The position numbers and the translations under genes were made by a program. A stretch of 64,000 nt of DNA from Kryptolebias marmoratus (Eukaryota; Chordata; Actinopteri; Cyprinodontiformes; Rivulidae). Positions 45,561-56,702 of this stretch are shown piece by piece (position 1 is the first letter of the stretch; each line of letters opens with the position of its first letter). The notes beneath the pieces were generated by a model. That model had not been told where the DNA came from. It was given only the letters and a program-made list of their open reading frames with translations, and ran no database searches. The DNA lies in assembly GCF_001649575.2 (NCBI RefSeq), contig NC_051441.1, positions 11,188,225 through 11,252,224 on the forward strand, in the 5' to 3' direction.

Positions 45561-48500
45561 AGATGTAAAAACATTTTCACACAGCCTTTACCTTCAGTAA
45601 TAAAAACACAAGTTGTTCAAACTTTAAAGCATTACATTCTGTCACTGAACTCTCTGACTAGCTTTATGATGAGCGCCATATTGTGTCTGTCTATCTGAGC
45701 GCCTCTAAGCATGCTGGTACATCTGCAGTGGTGTCAAACCTGTTTGACCAGATGGGACAACTGTCACCCATCATCTTCTCAAACCAGTCCCCCTCTTCTC
45801 CCTCCATTATGAAGCAGCCCGTACCAAGTTTCAGCAGCTGACCTTTCAGCACGTTTTAGTGCAGCTTACAGAGATATTTGCTCCTTGTTTTTCTCTTCAC
45901 AATTGCTATTAAACATAAACTTTTTATTTAAAAATTTTTTTTCCTGTAGCCTCATTTATATGCTTTGTATCTGAGGGTTCTTCAGTCTGCGCTATTAAAA
46001 AAAAATTGGGATTTTCACTCAAAACCATCTCTAGGATTTACAGAGACTCAGATCAATCTCATAACTCATCTGCTTCAAGGTTCCATGTTTTTTTCTCCTA
46101 ATGTTCTCATTTAGTTTAGCCTTTTGTTAAATTTAGCTTGTCACCTCAGTCTGTTTGGATTCAAATGTCCATAGAGCAAAAATAACAGCAGTAACAAGTT
46201 CTAGTTGTTTTATATAAGGTTTGATCTGAGCTTGCTAGAAGTCGTTTGATGATGTCATCATCCGGCTGTAGAAGAGAGGAATATCAACACTGGCAGGACA
46301 AAATATTAGTAAAAAATTTGTTTAGAATTTGAAATGAACATTGTGAAATAGTTTTATAAATTTAATGCTTTGCCTGAACCCACACACTACATAAATCCAT
46401 TTTGTTAGAATATCAAATTTAAACAAAAGACAGTTATGTGTCGTGGAGTAGCTAGCTCGACATTCAACCCTCTTCTTTTATAGAACAGAGGTGTTGTTTT
46501 AATTGCATGTACCTTATGTGCTTTGTTTGTCGCAAGTGATCATGTTTTTCATAAATGTACTTCAGTATTTCACAAAAAAGCCCCTTTTTTTTAGAAATAT
46601 TTGTTTTTGATTGTAGATTTGATCATTAGAAGGTACCACTGTTATTGTGATGTTTCCATCAGCCCTCATAGGAAAAGCCTTGTCGCCTTTAGGAAAATGT
46701 ATGTGTGTGTGTGATCGCTGGATTCGACCAATGGAATGAGCTGGATTTGACCGGAAAAAAGTGAAACTATGGACTTACGCTTCCTCCAAACATTTCATCA
46801 GAAGTAAAGCACCAACAGAAGGCCACCCTGATCCTGGAACAGCAAACTTTGTAATTTATTTTGCTTGTCTGGTTTTTACAGCAATAATTTTACAACTTAC
46901 AGATCTTTTCAATGCATTTTGGGCATCTGAGTATTGTCATTTTTACCATGACTGATCATTATATCACCAGCTAAGTTTATTTCAATTATGCAAAGGCAGT
47001 GGCTTGAACAATATATGCACAAAAAAACTACACACACACTCGTTACTCGTGATATACTTGCGATACGGCAGCGGTTTATCAATGTAAACAGTATTCATGA
47101 CATAAGGAGTGGAGAGCGCTGTTACTAAAAGTTGTCTATCAAATGAAGCTGGAAGACTGCTGAATTTTTCTCCCTGTTGAGATCCTCCATCCTGGGCAGC
47201 TCGTTGATGACGGTGGAAAAGACCGACTCCCTTTTAACAGAATGAAACTTCCAACAGAGCCAGGCTCAGGATGGGTGACCATCTGCCTCGACCGGCTGGG
47301 GTTTAAGAGGACAGGAAAGACACACAGACAAACACAGACGGATTGGTCCAGGTGTGGTTTCTATGGGAAGAAAAACAGGTTAATGACAGCAATAACTGCA
47401 TGTATAAACATGGAGAGCAGAGAAAGTAAAGACAACAGCAGAGTGAGGAAATGTGGTCACTTTCCAGAGAAACCTCTGGAAACCCAAAGTAACCCTAACT
47501 ACAGAATTGATCAAAAAGGAACGTCTTAAGACTAGTCTTAAAAATAGACTGATAGCTGAAAGCTCTGCCTCCAGTTTTACTTTTAGAAACTCTAGGAACC
47601 ATAAGTTAACCTGGAGTCTGAGAGTGAAGCGCTCTGTTAGGAAAACATGGGACAATAAGATCTTTGGAGTAAAAACGGAGCTTGGTCGTTGAGAGCTGTG
47701 TATTTTAGACGCAAGTTCTTAAATTCTACTCTAAATTTTAGAGGGAACCAGAAATTACAAGCTACTAAAGCCAGGCACTTCATTTCATTCTGGGATCTGG
47801 TACTTGCAGAAGAATCTTTCCTTAAACTAAGAGCGGATATTGGATTCACACAAAAGCCGTAAAAACACAAAAGCATCTCAAACAAACTTTATTGCACCCC
47901 TGCTGGCTTGTCCTCCCCTCTGATCTCAGTCCTCTTTCATCCTCCTCTTGTAAGGCTGCCTCTTCTTCTCACCTCCATCCCTCCCAATTGTCGCCCCTTT
48001 TCATCCCTTGGCAACAAGGCATCGGCCGTCTGAGACGAGAAAGAGAGAGAGCTGGAGACCAGCAGACGGAGAGCTAGTGAGACGCTCTCGAAACTTTGGA
48101 GACAGCTATGCGAGGAATGCAGGTGCCTGCTGAGAAGGCAACAAAGTGAGGACCTCCAGAGGAGAGCGGTGTGGGCAAGCGGCACGTCGGTGTGAGGAAA
48201 CCCAGCCTGTATTTCAGCTCGACTCAGCTGCTTCTCGTGTCAACAAGTTCAGCTTCGAAAATCTACTAGTTACTGTACTGTACATGACAGGAAGTCTCAA
48301 AAAACAAAGAATCAGTGAGTATATCTGGTTGTAAAAAGCCTCCATCTCCTGAACGAGCTGGACTTTTTGATATATAGATGGCTAAACTAGCACAAACTAT
48401 GCAGAAGCAAAATCACACAGAAAAACAAAACAAAACAAGAGAAGAATAACATAAATGCTGACTCAGCGTTCACACTATTAATTACTTTTATCATCTTTTA

Positions 48501-49930
48501 TCACTCTTTGTGTTATTTTTCCACTTCCTGTTGGTAATCACCCCACCTGTTCCCACTTATCAGTCACCTCCTTGAATTGTAAGTCTGCTCCTTGGTTTTC
48601 ATTGTTCTTTGTCAGATCCTTCGTATCTTTGGGGTACATTAGATTCTTTTTAGAATAGATTTTTCTCCACCATTGTCATATTTTTGGTTTGTCTTAGTTT
48701 CTATTCCTATCATGTGCACTTTGAAGGAGCTAAATGAGCCGATTTGCTGCAAAAAATGTTATAAATGGTAGCTGAGCATGAACGATATGTGAAGTTACAA
48801 ATAGTTTGGGCTTTTTTTTCTTCTTTTGGGTGACAAAAAAGTAACAACAGATCTTACTTGAATAAAACCATAATAGGAAGTCGCTGTAATCCATTTTAAT
48901 ATCTGTTTGTTTAACTCTTTTTGTGTCCCTCACTTCGAAGCCTTTCTCCGTTTTAGACATCTGGGCTTCTTTTTGTTTCTTTCCTTGCCTGTAATTTATT
49001 CAGCAGAAACAAAGAACCCACAACTATGAAGCATCAAAATGTTCGAAAAGGAGGGCAGAGGAGAAAAGATGAGAAGGAGCAAATAAAACACATAAAAAGG
49101 AATAAGTTAAAACTGGTGACATGTGTGATGTGGAACTAAAAGGACAAAAATGACAGAGAGTACTTTAGACACATAAAAGAATATTATTCAGTGGTGTGTG
49201 TGTGTGTGTGTGTGTCGGCAGCTGCCCATCTGCCTGATGGAGTCATGAGGCCCTCACAGCCAACAACTGATGTGATTTAGTGATGCAGGTCAAAGGTCAA
49301 GAGCCCTCAGTCTCCATCTGTGTCTGAAGAAGAAGCCATCAGGAAGGGATTAAGTTGGAGTCAATGATCCTGGTGACACGTCGTCCCTCATCTGCACACA
49401 AGACACACAAGACACAAGCAAACAAACACATGTGGAATATCTGTGTTGGTCTTGTGAGGATTAACCATCGTTATTTACATTTAGGGTTTTAATTCCTGTG
49501 GTTAATGCTGGACAAAAGCAGGTTACAGTCGTCCTTTAAAGGTGTAGAGGTGTGTGATGAGGTTCTAAAGGCTTAGATGGTGAAGTGAAGTTCATCGAAT
49601 CCCTCACACCTGCTCTGAAACTACACTGGATGCAAAAACAGAAAATTTCAAAAAGCAGATTCCAAGGAGACTTTTTGGTTTGTCCCTTCTGGGCCACTAT
49701 AGTAATGTGACAGTGCAACATGGAAGCAAGACAAAGAGGGTTAGTTTGGATATGAATGACTTGTTTTTAAGGTAAGAAACACTTTTTTTGCCAAGTCTGC
49801 CTCCTATTAAAAGATTAAGTTGTACCAAAAAGTAAATTATGAGTCTGCTAAGTTTTATTTAGTCACATAGCTGCGACTGCAGTACTATGTTGAGGTTTTC
49901 ATCCTTTAACTTAATGTCATCGCATTAGAA
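45561..49930. other. Intergenic, includes a teleost dispersed-repeat stretch
   Basis: 47200-47770 resembles a widespread fish repeat in which 'aagtaaccctaac', 'aaaaaggaacgtcttaagac', 'tagtcttaaaaatagac', 'ctaggaaccataagttaacc' and 'ctggagtctgagagtgaagc' follow one another. The family name is not determined. A (TG)n tract lies at 49196-49215. No gene seen. Confidence 0.55.
47200..47770 (+). repeat. Teleost dispersed repeat, unnamed
   Basis: Contains the ordered blocks 'agtaaccctaactacagaat', 'caaaaaggaacgtcttaaga', 'gaaagctctgcctccagttt', 'ctctaggaaccataagttaa', 'gagagtgaagcgctctgtta' and 'aaattctactctaaatttta'. I recall this order from many fish introns. Open frames inside are not credible proteins. 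Confidence 0.55.
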
Positions 49931-49939
49931 TAAACAGGA

Positions 49940-50360
49940 TGTTTAGTTCGGCTCTTTTGAAGTACAAACGTAATGAGCAACTAATATCTTACCTGTTGCA
50001 GGTAGCTCTTTAAACATGGCCAAGGTTAAAGTGGATTCCTGAGTCTTAAAAAACAAAAAAACCTTCAGTTTTAAAACTTTCTTAGTGTTTCCGGTGAACA
50101 CTGTTTTAGGAACATTTTCATCCCAAACGTAAATAGTGGCAGCAGCAGCAGCTAGCTATAGCACTTTCACTGCAGCCTGAGTTACTTTCTGCTGGAATAT
50201 TATCACATTCCTAAAAGAGTATCCATAAACCCCTCAGGTAGTCTGTTAGCTCCTCAGTCCAGTCAGAATCCAACTCTGTTTGTCCAAACTGAGCTATCCA
50301 CAACAGGTAAGATATTAATCGTTCATAACCTTTACACCACACCATACTTCAGATGAACTC
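49940..50360. repeat. Family B palindromic element, near-complete short copy
   Basis: The left arm reads 'aatatcttacctgttgcagg', 'tagctctttaaacatggcca'. The right arm reads 'agtctgttagctcctcagtc', 'caaactgagctatccacaac', 'aggtaagatattaatcgttc'. The centre includes 'ggcagcagcagcagctagct'. About 420 bases. Confidence 0.65.
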
Positions 50361-50589
50361 TCGGTTTCACATCATTTGGGGTTTTTTAGCAGCAGTATTA
50401 AGAGGACTGTATGTAGGCCATTGTTCCGACTTGTTTTTAGGAGTTCTAAAAGTTAAAGGGAAACTTCTTTCAACCCTTACGCCGTGTTTTTATTAGCCAT
50501 CTTTCTGAAGCAGCAACCTGAGGTAAGTGCTGTTTATGAGGAGCTGTTTGACAGATGAACAGGCTGAAGACAGGTGTGTTTGATGAAAC

Positions 50590-50773
50590 ATGGCAGGAGC
50601 CAAATCCCCGTCAGACGTCCTTTTGAACCTGCCGAAGGGAAAAGTTCCCCCAAGCGGCTCAGAAGAGGTGCACGCTTCTCCGCCGGCGAACGAAAAACTG
50701 GCGGGCCCGGGGAATAATGTTTATGTATTAGATTTCAAACAGTCCTTCCCTGTGAAGAAATCCAGATGTGAAG
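50590..50773 (+). CDS. Candidate first coding exon of an unrecognised gene
   Basis: An open frame starts at ATG in AACATGG (A at -3, G at +4, a good Kozak context) and encodes 61 codons, from MAGAKSPSDVLLNLPKGKVP to NNVYVLDFKQSFPVKKSRCE. It ends at a consensus donor, GAAG/gtatgt, in phase 1. The stretch is richer in GC than its surroundings and not part of any repeat I see here. I do not recognise the protein. A possible acceptor at 51303-51304 (tcgctctccag) would add only 12 residues before a stop. It could instead be a conserved non-coding element or chance. Confidence 0.3.
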
Positions 50774-51559
50774 GTATGTTCGTCTGCCTGGAGGATCTGA
50801 CGGGTTTCTTCTTCTTCTGATGGAGTGACAGCCTGGCTCCACGTCTTCTCAACACACTGAAGTTGTTTTTAAACTAAATATGCATACAGGCAGGATAAGT
50901 TGCTCTTGAAAAAAAAAATCATCATGTGGGTAAAGTGTTTTTTATTTTTTTTATTTTACTTCGTCAAACACCTTTAAGTTTGTGGAAGGAATATTAAAAG
51001 TTCCACTGAAGGCAGTCGTATCACTTAAAGACGCTGCCTGTGAACTAATTTCTGGACCATTTAAGTGCCTTTCAAGCAAATAGTCTGTCCTGCGATGGGA
51101 ACAGAACTTTAATCTTCAAAGAAACCTTATCCAGCTCCACTGGGTTTTTCTCACCGCTCTTATCTTCTGCTGCTTTTGTCGTTGAAGTGAATTTCTATAC
51201 TCACTTTCTTTGTCAGCGTATATAAACAAACCCAAGGCCTGCACAAATACACACCGCCCTGCTTCTAAAAGCCTGATAAAGACCTTTTCTTTTTCGCTCT
51301 CCAGCTACTCAGAGAGCAGAAAGCAGGTTGTTAGCGCTTTGAGTTGGCTATCAGAAAATCCGGGGGAAATTATGCTGAGCGCAGCGGCGGCACGGCGAAG
51401 GGGGGGGGGCGACGGCAGCTTCAAATATGCGCTCTTGCACCAACAGAAAGCCGTGGAGACCTTCTAATGAGCAGATCGGAGGAGTTTGAACGTCTGCTGA
51501 CGTTTAAAGACGGGAGGAGGGGGAGACATGTTGCTTTATGAGGAGCAACTGTCAATCTA

Positions 51560-51890
51560 AAACCAATTAAAGAAATGCACATCACCCGCTGCCTCTTGAG
51601 GCATAGTTTGTTTTTTAACTCAGACAGTTCTATGTTGAGGTTTAATGTTGGTTGAATCTTGAGAAAAACGTCTGTTAGCTATGGGAGTACGTGTTGGGGG
51701 TGACTCTCAGCTACTACCACGCCAATATCTGTGAAGCTGAACGCGTTTAGGCCGGTTTTGGCGCCATTAAGGTCAGTTAGCTGTGGTTCCGGTTCACTTC
51801 AAAAGTTAACCCAATTTCATGTAAATCCAGTCTTTACCTTCTGAGACTTTTGTTCGAAAGATATTTTGCTGACAGACCGAACTATAATGG
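51560..51890 (-). repeat. Family A repeat, minus orientation
   Basis: Starts with the family terminus 'gcacatcacccgctgcctct'. It continues with 'gtgttgggggtgactctcag', 'ctactaccacgccaatatct', 'acccaatttcatgtaaatcc' and 'gaaagatattttgctgacag', the reverse complement of a full family A unit. Confidence 0.7.
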
Positions 51891-51978
51891 ACAGATGTGT
51901 CAAAAACAAAACTTTCGCCGAGCCAGCAAACTCCACTTGTTGCACGGTGTCACTTGCGGTAAATCAAACAGATTTAGA

Positions 51979-52152
51979 CAGAAGAAGAAGAAGAAGAAAA
52001 TTAACTAATTAATCAACTACTGAAAAAGGAAACGAGACGGTAAAGAGCAGGAAAGAGAGCCAACGGAAGGAAGGCAGACAAGCAGCTGACTCCTAAAATG
52101 GGGACGAAAACAAGAAGAAGGAAGCAAACAGAAAAGAAGAAGAAGAAGAAGA
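51979..52152. repeat. GAA-rich low-complexity tract
   Basis: (GAA)n-like runs at about 51979-51999 and 52130-52152 within purine-rich DNA that extends to about 52240. The open frames on the minus strand here are Ser/Phe/Leu artefacts. Confidence 0.75.
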
Positions 52153-53034
52153 AACAAGAGGCTGAAGCAGGAAAGGAAAATGTTGAAAGAGAGCGAAGCG
52201 AGCGATAAACAAACAGACGGAGGGAGCGGGAGACCAAAGTGTTGTTCCTGCATCTCAGCGAAGCAGCGGGAGTCTAGTGGAGCTTTGAACTTGGCCCCCA
52301 TTAGAGGCCTGATGACGGTTTGAAGTGAACGGTTGAAACGAGTCGAAGCGTTTTAGATGTTAATTTGTTTTTGTTGCGTGTGGGCGTACGCCTGTGTGTG
52401 TGTGCGTGCACGCGCGTGGGTGTATTTTCTCATCCATTTTCAGGGCTTCGTTCACAGTCACACCCACTTTAACACAGAGGGATAAAACGCTTTCTTTAGC
52501 TTTGTTGTTGCCTCCTGTTTTCTTTGCGTCTCATTTTCTCGTCGTTTCCTCCATCTCAGGAAGGGAGACAGCCATTTGTGGTCGTTACAGCGACAGCCTT
52601 ACATCGAATTCAGCAGTTTTATGAAACACAAAACGATTCTGTTGAGTTATTACACGACGCTGCCTCGATTTGACATCTCTTTAATCTTCCTGCTGTCTCA
52701 CTCATCACGTCTGATACGGTGACACGTCCTTCATGTAAAAAAAAGTTGTATTTTAAAGGCTACAAGTCAGCTCAGCTGCTCTGTCTTCAATCTTTAATCG
52801 TCACTTTTTAATAGTTTGCTGTGTGACTCCGAGTGCTAAAACTGATCATACGACTGGGATTTTTTACACAAAGGTTGTGCTGTGCTCTGGCTTAATGATG
52901 CTTTTTAGTGGAATGACTTCTGACTCACCTGCAAGCTTTTTTTAAAAAACAAATAGAAAATAGAAAATTTCACAAAATACAGTAAGAAGAGCACAAACAG
53001 AAAAATCTAGGCAAACAGCAGAACTGAAAACAGT

Positions 53035-53225
53035 TTCATGCAATATAGCAGTATCCTGTATGATCTGTTAGAGCTTAGAGTAAATATTGTACCAGATTTT
53101 AGCTCAATATCTGTAAATTTCACTGAATTAAAGGGATTTTAGTGTCAGGTAAAGTTAGCTTTGATGACCGTCATGAATTGGGTTGACTCCAGAAGGTAAT
53201 CATTGCTACCACACTAGATATTCTG
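53035..53225 (-). repeat. Family A fragment, minus orientation
   Basis: 'ttttagctcaatatctgtaa', '...catgaattgggttgactcc' and 'agaaggtaatcattgctacc', in the reverse-complement order of family A. Confidence 0.55.
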
Positions 53226-53379
53226 CTGTTGTCATATGTAAACTATTTGAAAAATACTGCACTTAATTAAGTTTAATTCTGATTGAGTTGATGAGCCAGT
53301 GGCTAGTGTAATCGCTCTTCCATAAACATCACTGTCAGTTTCATATTATACAGGTATCTGAATTGTTTTCTATGGTTAT

Positions 53380-53690
53380 TTGCAAGCTGAATTAGTGGCG
53401 ATAGCAGCCAGCTGTAGCACTTCAGTGCAGCCCAGCCCATTACTCTGTAATGTGAACCTGATGAGTGATAATTTTTAGTTTTTAAGTTTTTTAATAAATA
53501 GCAGAGAAATGTGATTTGGAGCTGGCCCAGTTTGGACTAGCCATTAGCTCATCAATGCAGCCGCAACTAATCTTTATTTCTCCGAACTGAGGTTGTTCAA
53601 AGGATTATCTACAACAGGTATGACAATAATTGTTCATGACTTTTTCACAGAACCTGAAATAGATCTTGATTATCTCTTTAATGTTTCAAA
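53380..53690 (-). repeat. Family B repeat, right arm with centre
   Basis: 'gtggcgatagcagccagctg', 'tagcacttcagtgcagccca', then 'ctagccattagctcatcaat', 'ctgaggttgttcaaaggatt' and 'atctacaacaggtatgacaa', matching the copies at 49940 and 62860. Confidence 0.6.
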
Positions 53691-54047
53691 AAAGCACAAA
53701 TATTTTTCTGTAATGTTTTATTTTTTGTCTCTATGCTGTTCTCTAAGAAAGGCAGTGGCTTTTTTGTAAAATATAATTTAGCTATTTTTGTTATTTGTGT
53801 GTTTGTTTTGTGTATTAAAACCATTTATAAAGTTTAGTTTCAGCAATTATGCTGCATTTTGTTAAGTTCTGTATTTGTATAGTGCTGGTTTGAATTCTAG
53901 TTTGTTATACTGAAAATGTGTTAATAAAATATTATTATTCATCATAATAATAGTAATAATAATAATAATTTTCTTTTTTCCTTCTTTGTCTTGTTTTCTG
54001 ATGTTTTGTGTTCAGTTTAATGTGTTTTTCTGCCCATATTGCTGCAA

Positions 54048-54123
54048 NNNNNNNNNNNNNNNNNNNNNNNNNNNNNNNNNNNNNNNNNNNNNNNNNNNNN
54101 NNNNNNNNNNNNNNNNNNNNNNN
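54048..54123. other. Assembly gap (76 N)
   Basis: Run of 76 N between AT-rich DNA with an AAT microsatellite upstream and GC-richer DNA downstream. Confidence 0.95.
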
Positions 54124-54208
54124 GGGCATCCAACAAACAGGAGAAGGTCAGCTGACTTGTCTTTACAGCCACTTTGACCTCTGACCTCAGGTCGTATCTC
54201 ACATCAGC

Positions 54209-54442
54209 TCAGTGGCAGCCGGTCAGATCAAAGAGCCAGTCTGGCACCACCACCTCCAGCCTTTGTCCCCAAGCGAGGGTGACAGATTCTGGGGGGACGT
54301 TGCTGAAGTGAGAGTTAGGGGGGGTTGTGTGTCTGGACGGGTGTGTTAACACTGAGTGTCTGCGATCTGGTGACACATGAAAGGGGGACGACTGAGGGGT
54401 TGTTGGTCCATCATCTATATGTTGACATAGCCACTCATCCAT
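54209..54442 (-). CDS. Candidate terminal coding exon, possibly rgs9
   Basis: On the minus strand a good acceptor (gtgtctctgtctgcag) is followed by an open frame of 77 codons to TGA. It starts MDEWLCQHIDDGPTTPQSSP and ends LEVVVPDWLFDLTGCH. Composition is protein-like with Ser/Pro clusters, and it lies in locally GC-richer unique DNA just after the N gap. I cannot identify it firmly. Synteny offers one idea: in human, RGS9 lies beyond AXIN2 with its 3' end facing AXIN2, and RGS9-2 has a Ser/Pro-rich tail ending soon after an ...IKMD segment. No RGS, DEP or GGL exon was found upstream within the window, so this remains tentative. Confidence 0.35.
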   Translation of the reverse strand: MDEWLCQHIDDGPTTPQSSPFHVSPDRRHSVLTHPSRHTTPPNSHFSNVPPESVTLAWGQRLEVVVPDWLFDLTGCH

Positions 54443-56091
54443 CTGCAGACAGAGACACCAGATTTATGTATTTATTCATTGCTGTGGAAGAGCTCAAAGG
54501 ACTGGACGGAGCTGAAGATGGTGACTGATGGGGTGCTGGATGGGTGGGATGCAGATTGGTGGGGGTGGAGGGCTTGGAAGGAGGCGGCTTTAACGTGCCA
54601 GGAGAGACTGAAGGGCAGGAGAAGGAGTTTTGCAGGAGCTAAAAGACATCTGGCGAGCGACGATTCTTGGAAAAAAATGTTTCTAAAGTATCGCTGCTAT
54701 TCAGTTCAAACCCAAATGTGGAGCATCAGAGACTCCTCTTTGTCCTCTGCTGATGCTCGCAACCCTAAACAGTGTGGTCAGAGGTCATCAGGTGGTGCCC
54801 GGACTTCATTAAAGGTTCCGACCCTCGAACATAACACGCTCCATCTGGCAGGTCGGCGGCATCCCATCAGCGTCAGCCCCCTTTCAGGCTTCAAGCACAT
54901 TTTGTTGTCTTTGTGTCAAAAGCCAACACGAGCCTCCCGATGCTGCTGTTTTACACACAGGCAGCTGCTCGACCTCCAGCTCTCACCTTCCTAAGGAGAC
55001 TTCATGCAGGTTCAGTGGCTCCACATCACACCAAACAGCTTGATGAAGCAGATGGGGTTCACTGCTTTCCCCTTGACTTGTCTTCCATCTCTCCCCCCTC
55101 TTCAGGATGTCAGGAGTATTGTTAGAAACCAGATCGTTGCTTTATTTCCTCCACATTTCCATCCACAGCCAGACATTTGCGCTGTCTTCTCTTCAGCTCC
55201 ACGTGCTCAGAACAGTTTGCGTTGTAGGATTTCCACAGAAGTCGATCATTTTGGAGGTTTATTCCTTTTCTAGAGACTGTTTCAGAGACATCTCTCCTAC
55301 AGGAATCCTGTTAATTTCTCGACAATAGCTCCTGGAAGCTGATGTTCCTCGTTACACACAGGTTGTACCATTTTAGTGCAAAGAGAGACTTTTTTGTAAG
55401 CCGACTTTGTTCCTTTTTACACAGACCAAACAGAGGCAGCCCAGTGCCACGTCGGTGTATGATTACACACAGCAACACATTTGAAACTCAGCTGAATGAC
55501 AACAGTGAGACCACAGTGGCTTGCAAAGCTGATATTAACTGTTACACAGACTCCCAGCACCTTCGTGACCGGCTCAGGGAAACATCAGCTGCATGTCAGC
55601 TTCGAGCCCCCATTCTGTCTTTGTTCTTAGACACATACTGTATGAGAAACACATGCACGCTCAGTTTCACCTTAATGAAATTGCTTCGAGAGGCTTTAAG
55701 CCTTTTAATGCAGTGGCTCTGTCTATACTGACCTTGATCTTTTTTATTGGGTCAGGCTAAATGTTGTCAGGATAGCTTTAACCTGAATGTCTTAGTGCTT
55801 CACAACAAGCATGATTAACCATCGTTCGGCATGTCTGAACTCCTTCAAAACAAGGAGACACAAAAATCTGTTGTTGGTCACATCCTAAACAAAATTCAAA
55901 CAGGCTTAAAGGCATTCTTACTGGTGCAGATGTTTGTCAAACTTTTACCTACATAATGCAATATCAGTCCAAGTCTACCGAATGTCCAGTAGGATCCAGC
56001 TATTACAAAGTTTTAGGTCCAAATGTGTTTTTTTTAAACACAAACTTCTGGTGGTTTTAAACCACAGGTCAGATCGTCATTTTTAAACTGG

Positions 56092-56092
56092 C

Positions 56093-56123
<31 letters not shown>
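56092..56123. repeat. (CAA)n microsatellite
   Basis: About ten perfect CAA units ending in CAATAAAAA. Confidence 0.9.
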
Positions 56124-56125
<2 letters not shown>

Positions 56126-56318
56126 AAAAAAGAAGTTTAAAATTAGTCCAATATTGAGTCGTAGTTGTTGAAATATGACAACTAGAAAAGAAAAAACAAA
56201 CAAACTATGATGTGATCAGGGTGGCAGTTATGTCTGTTCCAAAGAGGCATAAACTTAATATTTAACAAAATGGTTCAAAACGATACAAACAATATGATAC
56301 AATATATGTCATAATACT

Positions 56319-56409
56319 ATATGATATGATATGATATGATATGATATGATATGTTATGATATGATATGATATGATATGATATGATATGATATGATATGAT
56401 ATGTTATGA
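56319..56409. repeat. (ATGAT)n pentanucleotide array
   Basis: About 18 units of ATATG/ATGAT phase with two GTTAT variants. Preceded by 'caatatgatacaatatatgt'. Confidence 0.92.
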
Positions 56410-56631
56410 ACACAGGCATTAGCTCTAAGTACGTCTTCTTCGCCTCCTCCTTCTCTGACTGGGCAAAGGTTACAACGCCACCAAGTGTTGAGGTATAGTA
56501 ACTGAATACACAACATGAACAACACAATATGAGATGATCCAAACAATATGATACAATATGTCATATATTATGATATGTTACAATACTATATGATATGATA
56601 CAACACATCACAATACAATACAATACAATAA

Positions 56632-56702
56632 GATACTATACTATACTATACTATACTATACTATACTATACTATACTATACTATACTATACTATACTATA
56701 CT
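56632..56702. repeat. (CTATA)n pentanucleotide array
   Basis: About 14 perfect CTATA units. Preceded by a short (AATAC)n run at about 56610-56628 and by 'caatatgatacaatatgtca' farther left. Confidence 0.92.

Larger units (their letters stand above)
50861..54208. other. Intergenic, repeats and gap
   Basis: Family A copies (51560-51890; 53035-53225), a family B copy (53380-53690), GAA-rich DNA and an (AAT)n stretch at 53930-53968. The 76-N gap is at 54048-54123. Confidence 0.5.

Noticed and set aside
47242..47692. Open frames of 79-95 codons in both orientations
   Set aside because: They lie in a dispersed teleost repeat and overlap in conflicting frames with no coding signature.
54479..54994. 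A 171-codon plus-strand frame after the N gap
   Set aside because: No recognisable domain, no convincing splice sites, and a Ser/Pro-rich alternative on the minus strand; probably chance.
56262..56564. A 100-codon minus frame with repeated ISYHI
   Set aside because: Direct translation of the ATGAT pentamer array, not a protein.
56319..56702. CRISPR-like array
   Set aside because: Simple pentanucleotide repeats with no spacers, in a vertebrate genome.
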